Part shown: positions 1 through 9,382 of the stretch, piece after piece | Layout of the letters: every line of letters starts with the position of its first letter | Position numbering within the stretch: the first letter of the stretch is position 1 | Origin: Chitinophaga lutea | GTDB lineage: Bacteria > Bacteroidota > Bacteroidia > Chitinophagales > Chitinophagaceae | Reading direction: 5' to 3' | DNA: 64,000 bases | Assembly: GCF_003813775.1 (NCBI RefSeq) | Contig: NZ_RPDH01000002.1 | Span: 992,001-1,056,000 of the forward strand | Made by a program: the position numbers and the translations under genes | Notes under the pieces: model-generated | Database searches by the model: none | The model's input: the letters and a program-made list of their open reading frames with translations, nothing else | What the model was told of the DNA's origin: nothing

Positions 1-173
1 AGCGCGTAGTTGCCCAGCAGGAACGACTTCGCATTGTCCGCGTTTTTATCGATCTGGTCGAACACCAGTTCCTCCGTCAGCCGGTCCTGCGGCTCCGATT
101 CCAAAGTGCGTTGGCAGGCCGTCTGCACGGTGCATAAGCCGGCGATTATATAAAGGAGATATTTTCTTTGCAT
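1..173 (-). CDS. SusD/RagB-family outer-membrane lipoprotein, N-terminal part only
   Basis: The gene starts at an ATG at 173 and runs off the left edge, so only about 57 codons are visible. The protein opens with a short hydrophobic signal peptide followed by a lipobox-like TACQ, so Cys at about residue 20 would be lipidated. It continues into the typical SusD start (LESEPQDRLTEEL). SusD-like proteins are surface glycan-binding lids for SusC porins. It lies 10 bp downstream of the SusC-like gene in the same direction, the standard SusC-SusD order. It was recognised from the visible N-terminus and its position; the substrate cannot be read. Confidence 0.85.
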   Translation of the reverse strand, partial: MQRKYLLYIIAGLCTVQTACQRTLESEPQDRLTEELVFDQIDKNADNAKSFLLGNYA

Positions 174-183
174 GCTGATAGAT

Positions 184-3006
184 TTAGAGCTGTATGTTCA
201 CGCCGAAGTTGACAATGCGCTGGTTGGGATAACCGCCGAGATACGACTCGGGGTCTACACGGTCCAGCGGGGTGAAAGTGAGCAGGTTGTAACCACTGGC
301 GAAAGCCCGTACCGATGCGAGGTGCAGGTAGCTCACCCAGCGTTGCGGCAGGGTGTACCCTACTTCCAGTGATTTGAGGCGGAGATAACCGGCGTCTTTC
401 ACCCAGAAGGTGGAGGTACGCTGGTTGTTGATGTTGCCGTTCACGGAAAGGCGCGGATACGTGGCGCTTGCGGCGGTGGCGGGCGTCCAGCGGCCGAGAT
501 GATGTTCCATCGCCTGGCCCGGACCGCCGTTGGCGTTGCTCAGGAACTCCCAGGTGTTGTTGCCGCGCATATTGATGGAACGGTTGGCCACACCTTGCCA
601 TACCATGTTCAGGTCGATGCCCTTCCAGCTGATGCCGGCGGTGAGGCCGTAGTAGATCAGCGGTTTGTCGGAACCGATGGCCCGCTCGTCGAATACGTTG
701 ATCGTACCGTCGCCGTTGAGATCTTTGTATTTGATGTCGCCCGGCACCGGGGTGTACCCGTCGAGAGCGGGACTATTCTCCGCATCTTCTTTCGACTGGT
801 AAAATCCATCCGCCACGAGGCCGAATATCTGGCCCACGGTCTGACCGGTGCGCTGGTTCCAGCCATAGCGGCGGATCACCTCGTCCATATAGTCTATCCG
901 GGTTCTGGCGAAATTCACGTTGCCTTTTGCGTAATATCCCAGCTCGCCGAGTTGCTCCCGGTAACCGGCAGACAGTTCCAGGCCGCGCGCCGTTTGTTTC
1001 CCGATGTTTTCCAGCGGCAGGTTGGCGCCGAGCATGCCACCGGCATTGGTGCCGCGGCGCATCATGAGGTCGTCCAGTTTATGCAGGTAGTATTCAGCCG
1101 AGAATTGCAGCTTGTTATTGCCGGTAGCCACATCCAACCCGATGTTCATCTTCCGGGCCTTTTCCCAGGTCAGGAAAGGATTGGCGAGCGATGCCTCATA
1201 AATGGCCGAGGCGCTGGTAGCCGGGTTACCCATATTGTAACTGCCGCTGGTGTTGTAAAACTGCAGGTACGGATAATAACCCGCCCGCAGGTTGTTGCCC
1301 ACCAGCCCGTAGCTGCCGCGCAGCTTCAGGGTGCCCACCGACGGTACGGCATCGCTGAACCAGGCTTCCCGGGCGATGTTCCAGCCAAGGCCCACGGCAG
1401 GGAAATACCCCCAGCGCTTGCCGTCGGCAAACATATTATTATAGGAATAAGCCATCGCCAGCTCCAGCAGGTACCTCTGGTCGTAGTTGTAAGCGGCGCG
1501 GGCGGAGAACGATGAGTTGATCAGCGGCAGCTGGGAACCATCCGTGTAGCTGTCGCGGTAATACAACCCGGCGATGCCAACCTGGTGTTTGCCGAAAGTG
1601 GAATCGTAGCCCAGCTGCAGCTCGGTGTATGCCTGGCGGTTCTGCGAAGTAATGGACGAGCTGTTGGACTGCTCCCCGTCGGTGCCGATCTTGCCGATCA
1701 CGGTATCCACCCCCGGCCGCATCGCTACGTTGTACACGGCAAAGGATTTGGAGCGGTTCAGCGCTTCGTCGTAATAACTGTTGAACGACACGAGGCCCTT
1801 TACGTACAGGCCGTGCAGCACGGCATCGAGGCGCTGTTTCAGGCTCAGGTCCACCGCCAGGTTGCGGTTATAGGTGGGCCGGTAGCCGGAGCGCGTTACC
1901 TGGCCGTACACGTTGTTGGTGTACTGGTTATTGCCGGCCAGGCTGCCGTTATAATTGAAAACCGGATAAGCGTTGTTTGGTGTACTGAGAATGTTTCTGA
2001 AAATACTGTCCGTGCGGGAACCCGGCTCGTTGCCGTTGCGGATGCGCCCGAACACGCTGAGGCTCATCAGCGTGGTGCGCGTCAGGTCCACATCCACATT
2101 CGTGCGGAAAATATATCGTTTGTAAAAGTTATTGGTGGGATAGGTGTTCTTCGGCTCGGTTACGAAATAACCCTGCTGATTCAGGTAATCGAGGTCCACG
2201 AAGTAGCGGGAAATTTTGTTGCCGCCTGCGATGTTCAGGTTGTAACGCTGCATGCCCGCCTGGTCTTTCAGCACGGTGTTGTACCAGTCCACGTCCGGAT
2301 GGCCCAGGGGGTCGCTGCCCGTGCGCCATGCTTCCAGGTCGGCCGCGGTATAAACCGGTTGCCGCCCGTCGTTGATCAGCGCTTCGTTATACAGGCTGGC
2401 GTAGTCGTGCGCACCGAGGAACTTCGGCGTTTTGACCATCTGCTGCACGGCGGTCTGCGCGGTAAATGAAATCCTTTTTTTGCCGGCGTAGCCATGCCGG
2501 GTGGTCACGAGAATCACCCCGTTCTGCCCCCGCATGCCGTACATGGCGGCGCCGAGCGCGTCCTTCAGGATGGTGATGGAAGCCACCTGCTCGGGGTCGA
2601 TCGACGTGCCGCTGCGGGGTACCCCGTCGATGACGATCAGGGGCGCGGCGCTGCGGATGTTCATGTCCGCCGCATCATCGCCCGGCTTCAGGCTGAACTG
2701 CTCGAGGTAAAGACCCGCGAGTTTGCCGTAGAGCGTGTTTTCCAGCGTGGTAACGGGAATGTTCCGCAGCTCGTCGCCATAAACGATGCCGTACGACTGC
2801 AACAGATTGGCCCCTGCCTGCTGTCCGAACAGTACCGGAACCGTGTCTTTCAAAGGCAGCACCTGGCCGGCGCGCACAGGGATGTTCGGGTATGAAGGCG
2901 ATTTCCGGGCCATGGTATCCTGCGCTGCAGCAGGACGGGCACAAAGCGCCATCGCCGTCATCCCAAAGAAAAAGGGCATAGCGAACCTTTTCATCGGTGT
3001 CATCAT
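184..3006 (-). CDS. SusC/RagA-like TonB-dependent outer-membrane transporter
   Basis: This 940-residue protein is a glycan or oligosaccharide importer of the outer membrane that would work with the SusD-like lipoprotein downstream. A signal peptide (MKRFAMPFFFG..., cleavage near AAAQ) is followed by a plug domain at about residues 65-170 with the family motifs LIVIDGVPRSG and ASITILKDALGAAMYGMRG. A long beta-barrel ending in NFGVNIQL follows. It is shorter than usual for SusC because the N-terminal carboxypeptidase-D-like domain is absent; the plug begins soon after the signal peptide. Starts at 3006, 3003 or 2994 are all possible, and 2994 gives the tidiest signal peptide. The HTCS gene upstream is its likely regulator. 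Confidence 0.93.
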   Translation of the reverse strand: MMTPMKRFAMPFFFGMTAMALCARPAAAQDTMARKSPSYPNIPVRAGQVLPLKDTVPVLFGQQAGANLLQSYGIVYGDELRNIPVTTLENTLYGKLAGLYLEQFSLKPGDDAADMNIRSAAPLIVIDGVPRSGTSIDPEQVASITILKDALGAAMYGMRGQNGVILVTTRHGYAGKKRISFTAQTAVQQMVKTPKFLGAHDYASLYNEALINDGRQPVYTAADLEAWRTGSDPLGHPDVDWYNTVLKDQAGMQRYNLNIAGGNKISRYFVDLDYLNQQGYFVTEPKNTYPTNNFYKRYIFRTNVDVDLTRTTLMSLSVFGRIRNGNEPGSRTDSIFRNILSTPNNAYPVFNYNGSLAGNNQYTNNVYGQVTRSGYRPTYNRNLAVDLSLKQRLDAVLHGLYVKGLVSFNSYYDEALNRSKSFAVYNVAMRPGVDTVIGKIGTDGEQSNSSSITSQNRQAYTELQLGYDSTFGKHQVGIAGLYYRDSYTDGSQLPLINSSFSARAAYNYDQRYLLELAMAYSYNNMFADGKRWGYFPAVGLGWNIAREAWFSDAVPSVGTLKLRGSYGLVGNNLRAGYYPYLQFYNTSGSYNMGNPATSASAIYEASLANPFLTWEKARKMNIGLDVATGNNKLQFSAEYYLHKLDDLMMRRGTNAGGMLGANLPLENIGKQTARGLELSAGYREQLGELGYYAKGNVNFARTRIDYMDEVIRRYGWNQRTGQTVGQIFGLVADGFYQSKEDAENSPALDGYTPVPGDIKYKDLNGDGTINVFDERAIGSDKPLIYYGLTAGISWKGIDLNMVWQGVANRSINMRGNNTWEFLSNANGGPGQAMEHHLGRWTPATAASATYPRLSVNGNINNQRTSTFWVKDAGYLRLKSLEVGYTLPQRWVSYLHLASVRAFASGYNLLTFTPLDRVDPESYLGGYPNQRIVNFGVNIQL

Positions 3007-3043
3007 ATAACGTAATAGTTTAAAAGGACCAGCGAAAGATCAA

Positions 3044-3081
3044 ATTGGTTGATTAGCTGTAACTCATTGGTTGATCTGTAA
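3044..3081 (-). promoter_or_regulatory. Tandem repeat in the SusC promoter, candidate HTCS binding site
   Basis: Two copies of the same element lie in the 200-bp gap upstream of the SusC-like gene: ATTGGTTGATTAGCTGTAA at 3044-3062 and ATTGGTTGATCTGTAA at 3066-3081 (plus-strand reading). The copies begin 22 bp apart, about two helical turns, and differ by a 3-bp indel. AraC-type regulators such as the HTCS encoded next door usually bind direct repeats with this spacing. The repeat is directly visible; its role is inferred. Confidence 0.5.
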
Positions 3082-3212
3082 GCCTCAATGCTTCAAAAAT
3101 AGGTGGGTATAAAATGGAAGCTACCCGTCATTTCTTGCTTAAATACAGGTGAAATCCATCAGGTTTCCGGATCAAAAAGAGGGGGTAAAAGAGAAAGAAA
3201 GGCCACCATGGC

Positions 3213-6200
3213 TTATTCACCGGCAGCACCGGCATTTCCGGCATGGGCGGCCGCGTATTCTTTGGGGGTGCGGCCAAACTCGGTTTTGAACCATTTGCGG
3301 AAGTAGTCCACATCAGAAAAACCTACCATATATGCCACCTCGGTAACGGTGAATTCGTTCCGCTCGAGGTACTGGGCCGCCCGTTTCAGGCGATAACCCC
3401 GGATGAATTCGATGGTGCTCTGGTTGGTGAGCGCCTTGATTTTCCGGTAAAGGGTGATACGGCTCATGTTCACTTCTTTGGCCAGCTGCTCCACATTGAG
3501 CGTGGGTTCCAGGATGTTGCCGTCGATAAAATGCATCACCTTATCGAGAAACACCTCGTCGGCCGATGTGATGGAGATGTTGCGGGGTTGCAGCATGATG
3601 TCTTTGCTGTACCGCTCGCGCAGCAGGGCGCGTGATTGCAGCAGGTTGTTGACCCGCAGCTGGAGCAGCCCCATATTAAAAGGTTTCGTTACATAATCGT
3701 CCGCGCCGGTCTCGAGGCCCTCCATCTGGAACACCAGCGGGCTGCGGGCCGTGAGCAGGATAATGGGAATATGGCTGGTGCGTTCGTCTTTTTTCAGTTT
3801 ACGGCAGAGGTCGGTGCCGTTCATGCCGGGCATGGCCACGTCGGTGATGACGATATCAGGCAATACCTCCGTGGCGATTTTGAGCGCCTCCTTCCCGTCT
3901 GCCGCCTCGTGCACCGTGTACTGCCCACGGAAATGGGAAGCGATAAACGCCAGCATCTCCTCGTTGTCTTCCACGATCAGCATCACGGGCTGCTCTCCTT
4001 CTTCCTCACGTTGCAGAACGGGCAGCTCCGATTCCACCGGGATCACCGGCACATCGTGCTGTACTTCGCTTTCGGCATACTGCTCGCGATACAGCGGCAG
4101 CGTAACGGTGAAGCAGGTATGACCGGGTTTGTCAGGTGCAGACTGTACGCTTTCCACGCTGATCTGCCCCCGGTGCAGGCCCACGAGCCCTTTGGTGAAC
4201 GCCAGCCCGATGCCGGTACCTGAAATCGGCAGGCCGGTATTATTATAATGATGGAAAGGATTAAAAATCTTGCCGAGGTGCTCGGGCGCAATGCCGGCGC
4301 CATTGTCTTCCACGGTGATCACCACCTTCCGTTCGGTGCTGGTGCGGATGGAAACCTTGATTTTGCCGCCGGCCGGGGTGAATTTCACCGCGTTGGAGAG
4401 CAGGTTGAAGAGGATTTTCTCCAGTTTGTCGTGGTCGAACCAAAGCTGCATTTCCGGGGATTCGGCGTCGAGGTTGAGGCGGAGGTTCCGCTGCCGGGCG
4501 TATGCGTCGAACGATTGCAGCACGTCCCGCACGAAGCGCACCATATCGTCCTGCACCACCTGCAGCTGCATATGGCCCGCTTCGAACTTCCGGAAATCGA
4601 GCAGCTGGTCGGTCAGCCGCATCAGGCGCTCCCCGTTGCGCTGCATGAGCAGCAGCTGCTGGAGCACTTTATGATTGCCCTGTTCCTCGTTCACCAGTTT
4701 TTCCAGCGGCGCCAGGATGAGGGTGAGCGGGGTTTTGATTTCGTGTGAGATGTTGGTGAAAAACGACAGCTTCCGCTGCGCCAGTTCGCGGTCTTTCTCC
4801 CGGCTGCGCTGCTGCATGGCCAGTTCGTGGCGGAGGTGCGCGGTTTTGAGGGAGTGCGACCAGAAGAAATACAAAATGGCGGCGGCGGTAACAAGATAAA
4901 AGAGGTAGGCGTACCAGGTTTTCCAGATCGGCGGCAGCACGGTGATGCGCAGGCTGGTGTATTCCTCATTCCACAGCCCGTCGTTATTGGCGGCTTTCAC
5001 TTTGAACACATATTCGCCCGCGTCGAGGTTGGTATAGGTGGCCTGCTGCTGGCTGCCCACGTAGTTCCACTGCGGGTCGCCCTGCATACCTTCCAGCATG
5101 TAAGCATACTGGTTGGTGCCGGAGTTGATATAATTCAGCGCGGCGAAACCGATGGTAAAAAAGGCCTGGTTATGTTTTAAGGTGATGTGATCGGTGTAGG
5201 TGATGCTCTGGCGGAGCGGAGAATCGTCGCCGATGGGCACCAGCTTGTTTTTGATCAGGAACGACGTGAATGCGACCGGCGGTTTGGTGCGGTTGATGAT
5301 CAGTTTTTCGGGGTTGAACGACACGATGCCGTTGTTCCCCCCGAACATCACCTCCCCGGCGGCCGTGCGGCAGGCGGCGGCCAGGAACTCGTTGGAACCG
5401 AGGCCATTGTTCACCGAATAGTTCACCACCTGCACGTCTTCTTTGGAAAACGGCGCATGGGCCTTGCGGATCACGATTTTGGCGATGCTCTGGTCGAAGC
5501 TCACCCACATGTCCCCTTTCTGGTCCTGGATGATGCCGTGCACGATGTTGCTGGAAAGCCCGAAAGCCGTATCCAACGTGAAGAACTGGTTCCTTTCCCG
5601 GTTCAGGAGCTTGAGCCCGCCTCCCCGCGTGCCAATCCAGATGTTGCGGCGGTCGTCTTCATATATACACAGGATGGCGTTCTTGTTAAATACGCTGTCG
5701 TATTCGGCGAGGTAGTTCCGGAAATGCTGCCGGCCTTTGGGCAGCCAGCTCAGGCCAACCTCCGTGCCTATCCATACGCCGCCCTGGCTGTCGAGAATCA
5801 GGGCGTTGATGTCGTTGGAAATGATGCTGCCGGGGTCCTTTTTGTTATTGCGGTAGCGGAACGTATCGCCCGCCGCATTTATCCGGAAAAGCCCTCCTTT
5901 GGTCCCGATCCACAGGTCCTGGTCATCGCCTGCCAGGCCGTACACCACATCGTCCATGGCGCGGGCGGGCGTTTCCTTCAGCGGGATGGGCTGCATGCCG
6001 CCGGAGGAGATATTATGACGGAAAAGCCCTTCCAGCGTACCGATGAACAGGTTGTTGCGCTGGTCGAGATGAATGGCTTTCACCATTTCAGGGTTGATAT
6101 GGTGCGGCGAGCCGGGATTTACGCGGACGTGACGGAAGGTGTTGTTTTTCCGGTCGTAATAATTCACGCCGCCGCCTTCGGTGGCAATCCAGAGGTTCTG

Positions 6201-7325
6201 CTGTTTATCTTCCTTGATGCTGCTCACCACCCGGTACGTAAGGCCCGGCTGGCGGCCCATCTGTTCGTTTATATAACTGAAATTTTCGTTGCCCGGGTGC
6301 TCCACGCTGATGCCGCCGGCAAAGGAGCCCACCCACATGCTCCCGGCCCGGTCCTTCATCATGCACAGGATGCTGTTGCCGGAAATGGAATACGGGTCGT
6401 ACTTGTCGACCACGTAATTGCGGACCGCCGTGCGGGTGTTGTTGAGGATGTACAGGCCGTTACGGGTGCCTATCCAGGCTTCGCCATGCTGAAAATAAAT
6501 GGCGCGCACCATGTCGCTCCCGATCTGTACCCGGGTATCGGAATTAAAGTTGGCGCACTGGCGGGTATTGCGGTCCCACACGATGAGGCCGTCTTTTTCC
6601 GTGCCCAGCCACACATTCCCGGCACTGTCGATGCTGGCGTGCTGGAAGGAACTTTTGCCGTAGCGCTCGTTTTTCAGCAGGGCCTCGGGCGTGGGCAACA
6701 CACGGCGGCTCACGGGATTGTAACAGATCACCCGCTGACCGCCGGCCAGCCAGAGGATGCCCTCGGCATCGATGGCGATGGTGCGCACGTACGGCACCCC
6801 GATCTCCTGCCCCAGGTTCACGGGCCGCAGGCGGCGGTATTCCTGGTCGTACCACATCAGGCCACGGGCGGTGCCCACCCAGATGTTGCCGCGGGCGTCC
6901 TTTTTTATGGCGTTGACGTGTTTGAAGTTATAATCTTTAGGCGGCAGTACGCGGTGAAAACGTTCGAGCCGGGGGTCGAAGAGGTCGAGACCGAAGGCGG
7001 AGCCCACCAGCAGGTTACCCTGGCCGTCTTCTTCCAGGTTCAGTAATTCATTGCTGATAATGCTGTAAGGGTTGGTGGGGTCGTACCGGAAATGGCGGAA
7101 ACCGTAACCATCGTACCGGTTCAGGCCGTCGGTGGTGGCCACCCAGATAAAACCACGCGAATCCTGGAAGAGGCTGTACACGGAGCTTTGCGACAATCCT
7201 TCTGCAATCCCAAGATGCGAAAAGCGCAGGTTGTTGACCTGTGCAGTTCCGACGGTATGGAATAATACAATAAAGAGTACCGCGATAAAACTGAAACGTT
7301 TAATTCCCCCCAGGTGTAAAGTCAT
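3213..7325 (-). CDS. Hybrid two-component system sensor/regulator (HTCS)
   Basis: This 1370-residue one-protein signalling system senses a glycan fragment in the periplasm and activates the adjacent SusC/SusD genes. In order it has a signal or anchor segment (1-28), about 700 residues of two-component-regulator propeller repeats (many G.W.GT..GL motifs), a Y_Y_Y domain (about 750-815) and a membrane segment near 830. Then come a HisKA domain (FFTNISHEIKTPL, phospho-His), a HATPase (N-box NLLSNAVKF, G-boxes VEDNGAGIAP and GTGIGLAF), a receiver (about 1115-1225, acceptor Asp in VITDVAMPG) and a C-terminal AraC HTH (about 1260-1360). The first ATG is at 7325; anything upstream would need a TTG. 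It is complete, with all catalytic motifs. Confidence 0.97.
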   Translation of the reverse strand: MTLHLGGIKRFSFIAVLFIVLFHTVGTAQVNNLRFSHLGIAEGLSQSSVYSLFQDSRGFIWVATTDGLNRYDGYGFRHFRYDPTNPYSIISNELLNLEEDGQGNLLVGSAFGLDLFDPRLERFHRVLPPKDYNFKHVNAIKKDARGNIWVGTARGLMWYDQEYRRLRPVNLGQEIGVPYVRTIAIDAEGILWLAGGQRVICYNPVSRRVLPTPEALLKNERYGKSSFQHASIDSAGNVWLGTEKDGLIVWDRNTRQCANFNSDTRVQIGSDMVRAIYFQHGEAWIGTRNGLYILNNTRTAVRNYVVDKYDPYSISGNSILCMMKDRAGSMWVGSFAGGISVEHPGNENFSYINEQMGRQPGLTYRVVSSIKEDKQQNLWIATEGGGVNYYDRKNNTFRHVRVNPGSPHHINPEMVKAIHLDQRNNLFIGTLEGLFRHNISSGGMQPIPLKETPARAMDDVVYGLAGDDQDLWIGTKGGLFRINAAGDTFRYRNNKKDPGSIISNDINALILDSQGGVWIGTEVGLSWLPKGRQHFRNYLAEYDSVFNKNAILCIYEDDRRNIWIGTRGGGLKLLNRERNQFFTLDTAFGLSSNIVHGIIQDQKGDMWVSFDQSIAKIVIRKAHAPFSKEDVQVVNYSVNNGLGSNEFLAAACRTAAGEVMFGGNNGIVSFNPEKLIINRTKPPVAFTSFLIKNKLVPIGDDSPLRQSITYTDHITLKHNQAFFTIGFAALNYINSGTNQYAYMLEGMQGDPQWNYVGSQQQATYTNLDAGEYVFKVKAANNDGLWNEEYTSLRITVLPPIWKTWYAYLFYLVTAAAILYFFWSHSLKTAHLRHELAMQQRSREKDRELAQRKLSFFTNISHEIKTPLTLILAPLEKLVNEEQGNHKVLQQLLLMQRNGERLMRLTDQLLDFRKFEAGHMQLQVVQDDMVRFVRDVLQSFDAYARQRNLRLNLDAESPEMQLWFDHDKLEKILFNLLSNAVKFTPAGGKIKVSIRTSTERKVVITVEDNGAGIAPEHLGKIFNPFHHYNNTGLPISGTGIGLAFTKGLVGLHRGQISVESVQSAPDKPGHTCFTVTLPLYREQYAESEVQHDVPVIPVESELPVLQREEEGEQPVMLIVEDNEEMLAFIASHFRGQYTVHEAADGKEALKIATEVLPDIVITDVAMPGMNGTDLCRKLKKDERTSHIPIILLTARSPLVFQMEGLETGADDYVTKPFNMGLLQLRVNNLLQSRALLRERYSKDIMLQPRNISITSADEVFLDKVMHFIDGNILEPTLNVEQLAKEVNMSRITLYRKIKALTNQSTIEFIRGYRLKRAAQYLERNEFTVTEVAYMVGFSDVDYFRKWFKTEFGRTPKEYAAAHAGNAGAAGE

Positions 7326-7375
7326 ACGCAACGTGGCCTGATTACCGCGTTAAAATTAACTATTTGGGGTGAAAG

Positions 7376-7501
7376 AAAAAACCGGGCCTGCTCCAATACT
7401 TTTTATCTCCGGCCGGGGCGGGTTCCGTCGTCATCCTCCCCTTCCTCGCTGCGCCCGCGGCCGCTGTCCCTTCCCTGTTGATTCCACAGACCCGGTTTTC
7501 C
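7376..7501. repeat. Inverted repeat bounding a 126-bp GC-rich spacer
   Basis: AAACCGGGCCTG at 7379-7390 is matched in inverted orientation by CAGACCCGGTTT at 7487-7498 with one mismatch, and the A-rich flanks also agree. The spacer between HTCS and DUF983 has no coding potential. It could be a long-range terminator stem or a small degenerate MITE-like element. No target-site duplication was identified. Confidence 0.3.
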
Positions 7502-7504
7502 CGT

Positions 7505-7918
7505 TTATACTTTCAAAATCCTGTCCTGCCGCCAGTTCTGGTCATAATACACAAAAAAGGCGAGCCAGATGCTGCGCGAAAGCCGCATCAATACGGGCTG
7601 CAACACGATCAGCAGCACGGCGTTCACGCCCAGCCACCAGAAAATACGGTTGTCGTACAGGGAAAAACCCAGCAATACCCACCACGCCACAAACGTTGAT
7701 ACGCTCAGGGCAACAGACAGCGCATAACTCACGTAGCCGGTGCCGAAATAAAAGCCGGTTTCCGGTTCCGATGGCTGACCGCATGCCGGGCAGTGCTCGT
7801 TCATTTTCATGAATTTTTTGAGGTGATAGGGATTCGCATCCTCGTATAACTTGCCGTGCCGGCAGCGTGGACATTTATTCTGCAAAACGCTCAGCACCAG
7901 GTTCGGTTTACGTTCCAT
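7505..7918 (-). CDS. DUF983 family membrane protein
   Basis: This 137-residue protein has an N-terminal zinc-ribbon-like pair of motifs (CPRCRHGK near residue 17 and CPACG near 43), followed by two hydrophobic membrane segments (about 58-80 and 87-108) and a basic C-terminus. That matches DUF983 in order and length; the molecular role of the family is not known. It lies 7 bp downstream of the AraC regulator gene and is probably co-transcribed with it. Confidence 0.88.
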   Translation of the reverse strand: MERKPNLVLSVLQNKCPRCRHGKLYEDANPYHLKKFMKMNEHCPACGQPSEPETGFYFGTGYVSYALSVALSVSTFVAWWVLLGFSLYDNRIFWWLGVNAVLLIVLQPVLMRLSRSIWLAFFVYYDQNWRQDRILKV

Positions 7919-7925
7919 ATATCAA

Positions 7926-8792
7926 TCAGTTTAAATTTTTCCTGAACTCATCCGGCGTAATGCCTTCATATTTTTTGAAGAACCGGGAGAAATAAGAGTT
8001 GTCCTCGAAATTCAGCTCCCGCGCGATCTGCGTTACTGTCATGCCCGCGTTGGTGAGCATGCGTTTGGCTTCGAGCAGGATGCGGTCGCGGATCAGCTCC
8101 CCGGCGGTTTTGCCCAGTAAGTCCTGGCAAAGCGCGTTCAGATGGTTGGGCGTAATGTAGAGCAGCTCCGCGTATTCTTTCGGCAGTTTGATGTTGCGGT
8201 AATGTTTGTTGATCAGCTGCTGGAAATTGCGCAGCACCAGCTGTTTCTGCTGGGGAATGATTTTAGTCCCGTCTTTCCCGCAGCACTTTTCGATGGTGAG
8301 GAACAACTGCAGGAGCAGCACCCGTACCATATCGTATTCCTGCTGGGCGGTTTCGTCGAGGATTTTTTCGAGCAGCGCGGTAACGTCTTTCCGCGACCCG
8401 GCCGGCACGGTCATTACCTGGTCTTTGCTGTTGCCGGAGAAGAAGGTGAACCGGTCGAGGTAATCATGATCGAGCAGAAAAGTGCGGAAGAAGGCTTCCG
8501 AGAAATGGATCACGTATCCATCCACATCCGGGTTAAAATGCCAGCTGTGCACCTGGCCCGGCACCATAAAATAAATCTGGTGGGGCGTAACGGCGTAGCG
8601 GGAGAAGTCGATCGTCTGCGAGCCGCTGCCCTCCGTAAAAAACACCATATGAAAAAAGGAGTGCCCGTGTTGCTGATGCACCCGCTGGTAGTTCTTTTTG
8701 AGATAGTGGCTCATCCTTTCGGCGAGCAGGTCTTCCTGCTTGTGGCCTGTGCTGATGCTGCAGATGTCGTACACCGGGATGGATGGTTTCAT
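7926..8792 (-). CDS. AraC-family transcriptional regulator
   Basis: This 288-residue cytoplasmic regulator has an N-terminal cupin-like effector domain (about 30-150, with HSFFHMVFFTEGSGS and PHQIYFMVPGQVHSW) and a C-terminal double HTH of AraC type (about 190-287). The signature VTQIARELNFEDNSYFSRFFKKYEG is visible. The ATG at 8792 is the only sensible start. The ligand is unknown. Possible targets are its own operon with DUF983 or a distant gene. Confidence 0.93.
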   Translation of the reverse strand: MKPSIPVYDICSISTGHKQEDLLAERMSHYLKKNYQRVHQQHGHSFFHMVFFTEGSGSQTIDFSRYAVTPHQIYFMVPGQVHSWHFNPDVDGYVIHFSEAFFRTFLLDHDYLDRFTFFSGNSKDQVMTVPAGSRKDVTALLEKILDETAQQEYDMVRVLLLQLFLTIEKCCGKDGTKIIPQQKQLVLRNFQQLINKHYRNIKLPKEYAELLYITPNHLNALCQDLLGKTAGELIRDRILLEAKRMLTNAGMTVTQIARELNFEDNSYFSRFFKKYEGITPDEFRKNLN

Positions 8793-8948
8793 CCGTTATT
8801 GCTTTTATTTTTCAATGGCCTTGCACAAATATTCCCTGTGAGAGGGCTTTTCCGGTGCGCGGCTTGCTAACAGCACAAAGGTACGATGGAAGGTGGGGCC
8901 GGCCAATGACGATTCAGGGGTTTTATGGCACTTTTTACCGTTTTAGTG

Positions 8949-8969
8949 CCGGCGCGGAGACCGCGCCGG
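8949..8969. terminator. GC-rich hairpin after the GreA/GreB-like gene
   Basis: CCGGCGCGG and CCGCGCCGG form a perfect 9-bp stem with an AGA loop, 15 bp past the stop codon of the GreA/B-like gene. There is no real T-tract on the minus strand, so it may be a weak terminator or an mRNA-stabilising hairpin. Confidence 0.45.
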
Positions 8970-8983
8970 GCTTTTGGTCACCA

Positions 8984-9382
8984 TTATTCCTGGTTGATCA
9001 CCTCCATAATGGTGAATTTTTTCTGGCCGGTAGGCACCTGCCACATCACTTGCTGCCCTTGGCGGAAACCGATAAGCGCCGCGCCTACAGGGTTCATCAC
9101 GGAAATTTTCCGTTGTTTGATGTCGGCGCTATCCGGCATCACCACGATGATTTCCATGGTTTTATCGTTATGCAGGTCTTTGACGATCACTTTGGAATTG
9201 AGGCGCACAACATCGGCCGGGAATTGTTCCTTGCTCACGAGTTTCGCCTTCCTGAAATCGGCCTGTAATGCTTCCACTACCTGCGGGCCGAACGTACTTG
9301 CGCGCTGCCCGTCGTTGAGACATGCCGTTAACATCTCATAATCATCTTCCCTGAATACCAGTTGATGGTTTACTTTTTGCAT
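8984..9382 (-). CDS. GreA/GreB-family C-terminal domain protein (Rnk-like)
   Basis: The 132-residue protein carries the FKBP-like C-terminal domain of transcript-cleavage factors GreA/GreB (about 50-130), with the typical endings VMNPVGAALIGFRQGQQVMWQVPTG. It lacks the long N-terminal coiled coil of true GreA, resembling Rnk-like nucleoside-diphosphate-kinase regulators and RNA-polymerase-binding relatives. It probably binds RNA polymerase, but without the acidic coiled-coil tip it should not promote cleavage. It stands as a single gene. Confidence 0.85.
   Translation of the reverse strand: MQKVNHQLVFREDDYEMLTACLNDGQRASTFGPQVVEALQADFRKAKLVSKEQFPADVVRLNSKVIVKDLHNDKTMEIIVVMPDSADIKQRKISVMNPVGAALIGFRQGQQVMWQVPTGQKKFTIMEVINQE

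Noticed and set aside
5187..7046. 619-codon open frame on the plus strand opposite the HTCS gene
   Set aside because: It is an antisense shadow: composition is low-complexity Val/His/Ala/Gly-rich and no domain appears, while the minus-strand frame has all HTCS motifs.
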